64,000 nucleotides of DNA from Saccharibacillus sacchari DSM 19268 (GTDB lineage: Bacteria; Bacillota; Bacilli; Paenibacillales; Paenibacillaceae). The position numbers and the translations under genes are program-made. Each line of letters opens with the position of its first letter. Position 1 is the first letter of the stretch. This document shows, in pieces, positions 42,104-49,201 of this stretch. The notes beneath the pieces are model-generated. The model did not search any database and was not told the origin of the DNA. It was given only the letters and a program-made list of their open reading frames with translations. Location: the NCBI RefSeq assembly GCF_000585395.1, contig NZ_KK073875.1:2666017-2730016 (forward strand), given 5' to 3'.

Positions 42104-43006
42104 CTATCCCTTAATCGATCCCACATATACGCCTTTCACGAAATACTTCTGCAAGAACGGATACACCAGAAGGATCGGGAGCGTCGAGACGACGATGGTG
42201 CAGTATTTGACCAGTTCGCGGTAAGCGGTGGCGCTGCCTGCGCTGTCGATCACGACGCCGCCCGCGCTGCCCATGGTGGCTGCGCTCGTATCGTTGGCGA
42301 CGAGGATTTCTTTTAACAGCAATTGCAGCGGGAACTTATCCCGGTCTTGCAGAAGCACCATCGCATTGAACCAGGAGTTCCAGTTGCCGACGAGATAGTA
42401 GAGGAAAATGACGGCCAGCGTCGCTTTGGACAACGGGATGATGACGCTCAGCAGGATGCGCGCTTGGCTTGCTCCGTCGATCGTCGCAGCTTCTTCCAAC
42501 TCCTGCGGCAGCGCCTGGAACCCGGTTCGCAGGATGATCATGTTCCACGTGCTGATCGCGCCGGGTAAGACCATCGCCCAGATATTGTTGTACAGCCCGA
42601 TGTCTTTCATCAGCAGGAACCACGGGATCAGGCCGCCGCCGAAAAACATCGTGATGGTGATGACGATCATGATGTACTTTTTAAAGAACAACTCGCGACG
42701 GGACAAGACGTACGCGCCCATGATCGTCATGACCATGTTGATCGCCGTGCCCAGCCCGACGTACAGCAGCGTGTTGGCGTAGCCGACGATCAGGGCGTTG
42801 TCGCGGAAAATCAGCTTGTAGCCGTCGAGGGTGAATCCGAGCGGCGCGAGCAGCAGTCCTTTATGCGCGACCAGCTCGCTCGGATTGCTCATCGAAGCGA
42901 ACAGGATATGCACGATCGGGTACAGGCAGACCAGCGTAAGTATCGTAAGCAGAACGTAGATCGCGCCGTCGAACAATCGGTTGCCCAGCGATTTGTATTG
43001 GACCAT
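42104..43006 (-). CDS. Carbohydrate ABC transporter permease (LplC/YtcP type)
   Basis: A 300-residue six-helix permease. The EAA loop, which docks the ATPase, is LEEAATIDGASQARILLSVIIPLSKATLAVI. The end FVKGVYVGSIKG is characteristic of the LplC group. It is the last gene of a binding protein-LplB-LplC operon and lies 47 bases after the LplB-like gene. As usual for this class, no ATPase gene is present; a shared MsmK/MsmX-type ATPase elsewhere is expected. Confidence 0.92.
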   Translation of the reverse strand: MVQYKSLGNRLFDGAIYVLLTILTLVCLYPIVHILFASMSNPSELVAHKGLLLAPLGFTLDGYKLIFRDNALIVGYANTLLYVGLGTAINMVMTIMGAYVLSRRELFFKKYIMIVITITMFFGGGLIPWFLLMKDIGLYNNIWAMVLPGAISTWNMIILRTGFQALPQELEEAATIDGASQARILLSVIIPLSKATLAVIFLYYLVGNWNSWFNAMVLLQDRDKFPLQLLLKEILVANDTSAATMGSAGGVVIDSAGSATAYRELVKYCTIVVSTLPILLVYPFLQKYFVKGVYVGSIKG

Positions 43007-43053
43007 TTGCGGATTCTCTCCTTTCGAACGCGGGTGTGACGGTGTCTAACGGC

Positions 43054-44022
43054 TTACCACAGGCTGACTTCGGATTTTCGCCGGGCGATATTGTTCGTCA
43101 TCCACAGCAGTCCGAAGTTGATGACCGCGCTGAACAGTCCGACCGCCGTCGAGTAGCTGAGGCTGGCTTCGCGCAGACCGCGGCGATACACGTAAGATGC
43201 GATCACGTCGGCCGTGTCGTAGGTGAGCGGGTTGTAGAGCAGGATGATTTTTTCGTAACCGGAAGCCATAAGGCCGCCTACCGCGAAAATGAACAGGATC
43301 ACGATGGTCGGCGTAATCTGCGGAAGGGTGACATGCCACATTTTTTGCAGCCGATTCGCGCCGTCCATATCCGCGGCTTCGTAGAGCGACGTATCGATCG
43401 AGCCCATCGCGGCGAGGTAGATGATGCTTTCCCAGCCGATGCTTTGCCAGATGCCCGAGAACACGTACAGCGGCCGGAACATGGACGAATAGCCGAGCAG
43501 GGACGAGTATTCTTTGCCCGTGATCCATTGCAGCACCTGCGTGATGATCCCTTCGTCGGCGGTGAAAATATGGATCATGCCCGCCACGACCACCAGCGAG
43601 ATAAAGTGCGGCATGTAAGTGATCGTTTGCACGGTGCGTTTGAACATCTTATTGCGGATCTCATTTAGCAGCAGCGCCAAAATGATCGGGGCGGTGAAGC
43701 CGAAGCCGATGCCCCACAGATTCAGCAGCAGCGTATTTTTGACCACCCGCCAGAAGTACGGACCTTGGAAAAAGTCGACGAAATGCTTGAAACCGACCCA
43801 AGGACTGGCTTCGAAACCGAGCAGCGGTTTGTAGTCTTTGAACGCGATCAGCACGCCCCACATCGGCCCGTAGCAAAAGATGATAAACCAGGCGAGTACG
43901 GGGATCGCCAGCAGGTAGGGAAACCAGTTTTTGCGTACGTCTTTGCGGATCATCAGCGACGTTTTCGGGCGTTCGGACGCGGCGAGGGCGTTGCCTTTTT
44001 TGTTTTTGCGCAGCGTTAGCAC
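43054..44022 (-). CDS. Carbohydrate ABC transporter permease (LplB type)
   Basis: A 322-residue six-helix permease of the LplB/YteP group. The EAA loop is LYEAADMDGANRLQKMWHVTLPQITPTIVIL, and the N-terminal FPYLLAIPVLAWFIIFCYGPMWGVLIAFKDYKP is typical. The start is a GTG at 44022 with AGGAGG upstream. It lies between the binding-protein gene and the LplC-like gene, all on the minus strand. Confidence 0.92.
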   Translation of the reverse strand: MLTLRKNKKGNALAASERPKTSLMIRKDVRKNWFPYLLAIPVLAWFIIFCYGPMWGVLIAFKDYKPLLGFEASPWVGFKHFVDFFQGPYFWRVVKNTLLLNLWGIGFGFTAPIILALLLNEIRNKMFKRTVQTITYMPHFISLVVVAGMIHIFTADEGIITQVLQWITGKEYSSLLGYSSMFRPLYVFSGIWQSIGWESIIYLAAMGSIDTSLYEAADMDGANRLQKMWHVTLPQITPTIVILFIFAVGGLMASGYEKIILLYNPLTYDTADVIASYVYRRGLREASLSYSTAVGLFSAVINFGLLWMTNNIARRKSEVSLW

Positions 44023-44060
44023 CGGTCGGTCACCTCCTTTTTTTCAATAGGTCGGATGGA

Positions 44061-45797
44061 TTAACGTTGGTTGTACCGATCCAGCGCGGCTTGGTGCAAG
44101 CTCAGGAACTCGTCGAGACCCATCTTCTGCGCTTCGGCCAAGAATTTGTCGTACGCGTCCACCGGCATCTCGCCCATGATGATCTTGGCGAAATATTCGC
44201 TGCGCAGCGTCGCCAATTGGTTGCCGAGTTCCGCTTCGCGCGAAGCTTCGGCCTGGGTGAACGTGATCGGAGGCATGGTCATGCTCGCGTCCATTTCTTC
44301 GGTCCACGTTTTGCGGATATCGCCCGAGTAGCTGCCTTCCGCCACGATCAGCGGGTTGGAGTTATGCTCGTCGCGGATGTCCGGCCAGTTGTGCATGCGG
44401 TATTTGTGCAGCGTCGTCGCGACCGGCTGGCCGTCCGGGTCTTCGTAAATGTAGCTGTCGGCCGGATAGTAAGGCTTGCCGTCGGCGTCGATCAGATGGA
44501 CTTTGCCGTATTCGCCGTAGTTGAGCAGCTCCCAGCCTTTTTTCGTATAACTGAAGTCGAGGAACGCCATCGCCGCTTCCACGTTCTCGGCCTGCGTGGT
44601 GATCGCGGCGTTGGTGCCGGCGCGCATGAAGTTTTTGTAGCTGACCTGCGGCTGGTCGCCTTCGTTGAGCACCGGATTCGGCGCGCCCACGAAGTCGAAA
44701 TCGTTTTGCTGTTTCCAATAACTCCACATCGTGTCCGGGGAATCCATCATGACGGCCGTTTTGTCCGAAATGGCGGTCGCCATGCGCTGATTGAAGTCGG
44801 CCGTCGCCCAGTCGCGGTTCAGCAGCCCCTCTTTGTTCCACTGCTGCATCGTCGTCAGGTATTCTTTCGCTTTAGGCTGAGCCGGACCCCATTTGACTTT
44901 GCCGTCCGCGTCGAGGAAGGTCCAATCCCAGACGCCGTAAGCGCCGTTGATGATGCCGGTGAAAAGCTGGCCGTAGCTCGAGCCGTAGTTGAGCGGTTCG
45001 GAATAGCCGACTTCTTTGGCTTTGGTCAGGAACGCATGCCATTCGTCGACGGTCGTCGGCACTTCGAGACCGGTTTTGTCCAGCGCTTCCTGCTTGATCA
45101 GCATGCCGAACCACATCCACTCGGAGTAAGGCGCGATGCCGTAGAAGCCGAGCAGGCGGCCGTCGTCGGTGACGGTCGTTTTGCGGCGCATCTCGTCGGA
45201 GTTGCGCCATTCGCTGTAGTTCGGCGCGTTTTTCTCCATCTGTTCGGTCAGGTCGATATACGCGCCGTCGTTCACGCCCGCTTCCAATCCGCCCGGGTAA
45301 CGGCCCGGATCGATGATGATGTCCGGCAGCTCGCCCGAGGAGATCATGAGCGTGAACGAATCCGCTTCTTGGCCGACCGGCGGCGTGATGAAGTTGACCT
45401 TGATGCCCGTCAGCTTCTCTACCTGATCCTGCACGGCCTGCGTGTTCATGTCCGGCACGTCGGGGTTGGCCGGCATCCAGACATCCAGCGTCACGTCGCC
45501 CGGGAACGGATAGGCACCGTAATGGCTCGGGATTTCTTGTTCGAAAATGTCGCCCAGATATGTATCGTTGAGCGTGTCGTTGACTTCGGCGATTTGCTCC
45601 GCGGTCGGCTTGTCGTTGCCTTTGATATCGCTGCCGATGTCCGTAAAAGCGACTTGCTCCTGCTTGCCCGCGGCTTCCGTATCCGTCGCTTCGGCTTCTT
45701 CCGGTTCACTGCCTCCGCTGCTGCATGCGGTAGAGACGGCGAGCGCGGAAACGGCGGCCAGCATCCCGATCTTTTTCGCGAATGTTTTCATGTTCAT
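44061..45797 (-). CDS. Extracellular sugar-binding lipoprotein (LplA type)
   Basis: A 578-residue solute-binding protein. The lipobox STAC (Cys25) follows a hydrophobic signal, then an acidic linker (GGSEPEEAEATDTEAAG). The mature part fits the large (about 550-residue) LplA/YtcQ group that binds oligosaccharides, with blocks VDEWHAFLTKAKEVGYSEPL and EAAMAFLDFSYTKKGWELLNYGEYG. First gene of the importer operon; a perfect cre site precedes it. With the neighbouring GH43 remnant, arabinose- or xylose-containing oligosaccharides are plausible substrates. Confidence 0.92.
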   Translation of the reverse strand: MNMKTFAKKIGMLAAVSALAVSTACSSGGSEPEEAEATDTEAAGKQEQVAFTDIGSDIKGNDKPTAEQIAEVNDTLNDTYLGDIFEQEIPSHYGAYPFPGDVTLDVWMPANPDVPDMNTQAVQDQVEKLTGIKVNFITPPVGQEADSFTLMISSGELPDIIIDPGRYPGGLEAGVNDGAYIDLTEQMEKNAPNYSEWRNSDEMRRKTTVTDDGRLLGFYGIAPYSEWMWFGMLIKQEALDKTGLEVPTTVDEWHAFLTKAKEVGYSEPLNYGSSYGQLFTGIINGAYGVWDWTFLDADGKVKWGPAQPKAKEYLTTMQQWNKEGLLNRDWATADFNQRMATAISDKTAVMMDSPDTMWSYWKQQNDFDFVGAPNPVLNEGDQPQVSYKNFMRAGTNAAITTQAENVEAAMAFLDFSYTKKGWELLNYGEYGKVHLIDADGKPYYPADSYIYEDPDGQPVATTLHKYRMHNWPDIRDEHNSNPLIVAEGSYSGDIRKTWTEEMDASMTMPPITFTQAEASREAELGNQLATLRSEYFAKIIMGEMPVDAYDKFLAEAQKMGLDEFLSLHQAALDRYNQR

Positions 45798-45834
45798 GTC
45801 GTGCCCCCTAATCTGTATAGTGATATTCGATTAA

Positions 45835-45850
45835 ATGGTAACGCTTACAA
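45835..45850 (-). promoter_or_regulatory. Consensus cre (CcpA) site of the sugar ABC operon
   Basis: TTGTAAGCGTTACCAT on the minus strand matches WTGNAANCGNWNNCWW at every position. It lies about 40-55 bases upstream of the binding-protein start, overlapping the promoter region, consistent with carbon catabolite repression. Confidence 0.75.
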
Positions 45851-45918
45851 TAGATGGCTTCAAGAGACGGATCTTTGGTCTTACGGACGGATTTTTGGAT
45901 GTTTGGCAGAAAAGGCGT

Positions 45919-46874
45919 TTATTCGCCGGAAGGAATGTGCAACGGCTGATCATTGCCGAGCGGCGTGCCGAAATCCGGCGTTCCGTCCGCGTGCCAGCCG
46001 AATTTTTGGATGCGCGTGGCGCGACGTGCCGTATCTTCGCCGGGAGCGGACAGCGCGTGGAACACGATCCAGTCTTCCTGTCCGTCCGGCGAAGTCGTGA
46101 AGCTGTTGTGACCGACGGCATAAACTTGGGCTTCGGCATTTTTTCGGAAAACGGGCTGAGGCGACTTGCTCCAGGACTCCGGCGACGTCGGATCGTCGTG
46201 CTCGTCCATCGTCAGCATGCCGAGGCAGTAATCTTCCGACCAAGTGGTGCTGGCGGAGTAGATCAGGAAGATGCGCCCGTTGCGGCGGAGAATCACGGGA
46301 CCTTCGTTGATCGCCATGCCGCCCTGTTTTTCCCAATCCAGCGTCGGCGCGGTAGCAGCACGTGTTCATCGTTTTGCAGCGTGTACGGGTTGTCCATGCG
46401 CATGATATAGACGGCCGAACCGTAATCGGGAAAACGGCCGTAGCCCGCATACAGGAAGTACAGCTTGTCGCCCAGTTCCAGCACGGAGCCGTCGAGCCCC
46501 GGAGCGGGTGTCGGCAGCGCGCCGCGCCATCTCCATTCGCCTTCCATCGGATCGGGACCGGCGTTTTCCAGCACGCACACTTGCCGGGTATCGTCGCCTC
46601 CGCCGTCGTTGGCCGTGTAATAGATGTACCAACAGCCGTTCAGAAAATGAATTTCCGGCGCCCAGAGGTGGTGACTGTGCCTGCCGCCGGGTTCCGGTCT
46701 CCAGACGATTCGGCGGTCGCCGTCGGCAATCGTCGTCAAACGGGGCGAGCGCAGTAGTTCGAGCACATCGCCTTTGGTGCACATGAAATAGTAAAATCCG
46801 TCGGTATGCCGGTAAACCCAAGGGTCGGCTGCATGTTCGGCGATGGGGTTGGAAAAGGTTAAACGGTTCGTCAT
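45919..46874 (-). pseudogene. GH43 glycoside hydrolase, interrupted by a frameshift
   Basis: The first part (46874 to about 46355) encodes DPWVYRHTDGFYYFMCTK with the catalytic base Asp, and WAPEIHFLNGCWYIYYTA. It goes out of frame at about 46350-46360. The other frame continues APTLDWEKQGGMAINEGPVIL with the acid Glu, to the end. Joined, they would give one GH43 protein of about 318 residues, intracellular, such as an alpha-L-arabinofuranosidase or beta-xylosidase. A single-base change near GGTAG (46351-46355) explains it; a sequencing error is possible. It lies just upstream of the sugar importer. Confidence 0.82.
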
Positions 46875-47055
46875 CGGGGTTCTCCTTTGGCGTTGAGGAT
46901 AGCTTTATTATCTCGGAGGGGGCGGAGAGGAACAATTGTGAAAACGCTTTACTTTTACCGCGAAAAAGAGGATGTTTGTGGCGGAAACGACGGTCGAAAA
47001 ACGTTCATTCGGGAAAGAAATTTTGAAATCGCTCCGAGTCCTTCAAAAACTACTC
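46875..47055. other. Gap upstream of the GH43 gene
   Basis: About 180 bases without a gene. The only signal is a degenerate cre-like sequence around 46938-46952 (TGAAAACGCTTTAC, 12 of 14 against a cre consensus), which would fit co-repression with the importer. Confidence 0.4.
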
Positions 47056-47104
47056 AATAATAAAAGTGACGATCGCTTATTAAGCGACCGTCACTTTTAT
47101 TATT
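47056..47104. terminator. Bidirectional terminator overlapping a stop codon
   Basis: A near-perfect 49-base palindrome: AATAATAAAAGTGACG with CGTCACTTTTATTATT, and TCGCTTA with TAAGCGA inside. It includes the TAA of the copper-amine-oxidase-like gene and has A/T-rich ends on both sides. Confidence 0.8.
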
Positions 47105-47918
47105 GGTTTAGTGGGTTAGAACTTATAAAAGAGTTCGCCTGATTTACTTTCCAAGATCCGTTGGTATAAACAAGAAAAATGTTACGGAAAAGAATCTCCA
47201 TGCTATTTGTCGCTTCGTTTAATCCCATATCCTTGCTTTGAACTAATCTGGCTGTTTTAAGACCCGTATATTCAATATAGAATGACGAAGAAGCAGGTAT
47301 GGCTTCATGCTTCAAGCCTTTATCTTGAATCAATGTGTTAATCAATTGATCTGTAAAATGTCCGCGAAAATGAGTTCTGACTTGTTTGATCGAAGATAGA
47401 TCAGTGGCTTCATTTAATTTATTGATCAGCAGATTTTGAGTGTTTAAAGATATCTTTTGAATAGGATTTATTGTAGAAGGAGCCTGTTTTAAATTAACTA
47501 AAATTTGCTTTCCTTCGGACAAGATTTTCACTTGATTTGCTTGTTTATTCCATGAAACGTTTGCCCCTAAAGATTGACTCACGAATCTTGCAGGAACATA
47601 AGTTATTCCAAAATTGGAGAAAGAAGCTGTATCAAGTTCCAAGTTTTCCTGATTTACAGTCGCTACCTTTGACCCTAATACTAGACTGATCTCAGTATCT
47701 TCTTTTTTAATCTCAATCCTCTTATTCTCCTTATTCCAAGTGACTTCAGCACCCAGTTTTTCTGACACAAATCGAACAGGAACCAAGGTTCGGTTGTCTT
47801 GATAGATCCCTTCTGTAAGTTCATATGCATCGGAAGTTGCGCTTAAATTAGAAGGGGGACTTAATGCTAGTAAGATGCTAGATGCAAATAGAGCTAAAAG
47901 CGACTTTTTTTTCATCAT
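47100..47918 (-). CDS. Secreted protein with copper amine oxidase N-terminal (stalk) repeats
   Basis: A 272-residue exported protein. Signal peptide about 1-27. Two stalk-type repeats follow, each with the signature RTLVPVRFVSEKLGAEVTWNKENK and ITYVPARFVSQSLGANVSWNKQ (about 43-66 and 106-127). This Cu_amine_oxidN1 domain is a wall-associated module common in Paenibacillaceae and is not an oxidase. The C-terminal 130 residues are unassigned. Base composition is clearly more AT-rich than all neighbours, suggesting recent acquisition. The ATG at 47918 has AGGAGG upstream. Confidence 0.85.
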   Translation of the reverse strand: MMKKKSLLALFASSILLALSPPSNLSATSDAYELTEGIYQDNRTLVPVRFVSEKLGAEVTWNKENKRIEIKKEDTEISLVLGSKVATVNQENLELDTASFSNFGITYVPARFVSQSLGANVSWNKQANQVKILSEGKQILVNLKQAPSTINPIQKISLNTQNLLINKLNEATDLSSIKQVRTHFRGHFTDQLINTLIQDKGLKHEAIPASSSFYIEYTGLKTARLVQSKDMGLNEATNSMEILFRNIFLVYTNGSWKVNQANSFISSNPLNQ

Positions 47919-47937
47919 ATAATCCTCCTTTTGAAGG

Positions 47938-48780
47938 TCAGGCTTTCCGCTGATGCCGCACGCGCCATTCGAGCGGCGTGATCCCGGACGACTTGACGAA
48001 AAATTCGTAGAAGCGGCTGGAGGAGGTGAAGCCGACTTCGGAGGAGATGCTTTCGATGGCTTTGTCGGTTTGTTGAAGCAGGCGCTTGGCCTCCATCAGG
48101 CGCAGGTTGATCATATATTGCTTTGGGGAGATTCCCATCGTTTCGACAAACTTTTTGCGCAAATTGCTCTCCGATAAAAAATGCTTCGAAGCCAGCTCGC
48201 CGATGGTGATTCCGGTGTAATAGCTGGCGTGGATTTCTTTGAGGACCTCTTGAATCACGCCTGAATCTCTCGAGCCGTAAGGAGTCTGCGCATCATGGCT
48301 TCGTTGGAACAACAGCAGCGCCGTCTCCAACGCAAGCCGCATCAAATGCCGGGCATCTACATTTTCATGCGCGGATTTCCATTCGTGTTCAAGTCTCGAC
48401 AAGCAGATCTCCGCCCAGCGCAACTCTTCCCCTTCAAGCGCCGCATGCCGAATCCGTTCCTGTTCAGGCTCTGTCCCGACAAGCGGGTAACGACTATGTA
48501 CCGGAAGCCGATCATGTTGAAAATGCACCGAAATTCCCTGCCAAGGCACGGTGCATACAAACCCGTGATGCAGCCCCGGCGGAATCAACACGATATCTCC
48601 CGCGCTTACCTTAATATTTTGCTCCGGCGAACTATAATATCCTTGCCCTTCCAGGATCAGCGTCAACTCGTCGTATTCATGCGAATGCGACATAAACAGA
48701 CCTTCCCCCATCTCAAAGTTAAACGTATGCGGCTTAAAACGCTCAATGCTAACAATCACTTGCGCTTCCTTGTTCTCCAT
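47938..48780 (-). CDS. AraC-family transcriptional regulator
   Basis: A 280-residue regulator. The cupin domain (about 15-95) has SHSHEYDELTLILEGQGYY and PPGLHHGF. The C-terminal double helix-turn-helix (about 180-278) has ITIGELASKHFLSESNLRKKFVETMGISPKQYMINLRLMEAKRLL and ITPLEWRVRH. I chose ATG 48780; the site AGAGG is about 10 bases upstream. The neighbouring sugar operon is a possible target. Its short distance (20 bases) to the downstream stalk-protein gene allows read-through. Confidence 0.87.
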   Translation of the reverse strand: MENKEAQVIVSIERFKPHTFNFEMGEGLFMSHSHEYDELTLILEGQGYYSSPEQNIKVSAGDIVLIPPGLHHGFVCTVPWQGISVHFQHDRLPVHSRYPLVGTEPEQERIRHAALEGEELRWAEICLSRLEHEWKSAHENVDARHLMRLALETALLLFQRSHDAQTPYGSRDSGVIQEVLKEIHASYYTGITIGELASKHFLSESNLRKKFVETMGISPKQYMINLRLMEAKRLLQQTDKAIESISSEVGFTSSSRFYEFFVKSSGITPLEWRVRHQRKA

Positions 48781-48947
48781 CTGCCCGCAACCTCTTCCCT
48801 GGGATTGCCCTGCCAATCGTTAACCTTCGGATTTACTTCTTCATTTACAAATTATCTTACCCAACAACCTTGCCTCGTACAATGAATTCCCTATTTCTTA
48901 CTTCCTATCCCCAATCCTCAAAAGGCTTGTTCATTTTGCGAAAAGCC

Positions 48948-49076
48948 GGAAGCGGAGGAGAAGGGTTTAGTGAAGGAGCGAAGCGCTCGCCTTTGCAATC
49001 GGGAAGCTTCTTCCTCGTCTAATCCGGCTTCCCGATTGCAACACGCGACCGAAACAAAATCTTCTCCGTAGCTTCC
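48948..49076. repeat. P2-family palindromic repeat, copy 5
   Basis: Exact 15-bp inner arms TTGCAATCGGGAAGC (48993-49007) and its complement (49027-49041), and outer GGAAGC/GCTTCC (48948-48953, 49071-49076). The family cores TTTAGTGAA, CGCCTTTG and ACACGCGA are recognisable but most diverged among the five. It lies in the divergent gap between the AraC and beta-helix genes. Confidence 0.6.
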
Positions 49077-49099
49077 CCTTTTCCAACTCAAATAAGAAT

Positions 49100-49132
49100 T
49101 TTAAGTTTCACTAAAGCTTCACCCTCTAATAT
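49100..49132 (+). promoter_or_regulatory. Promoter with PmrA-like box of the beta-helix lipoprotein gene
   Basis: TTTAAG-TTTCA-CTAAAG (49100-49116), then -10 TAATAT (49127-49132), with the same phase as the copies at 30438 and 32652. It links this distant gene to the same regulon. Confidence 0.75.
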
Positions 49133-49201
49133 AAAGCCAAGAACAAACGACACCCCAATCCGAACTACCCGAAACTTTCAACAAGAAGGGAACGATTATA
49201 G

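Noticed and set aside
44067-46100. Long open frame (677 codons) on the plus strand opposite the sugar-binding lipoprotein
   Set aside because: It mirrors codon bias of the real minus-strand gene; His/Arg/Val-rich composition, no ribosome site and no recognisable domain.
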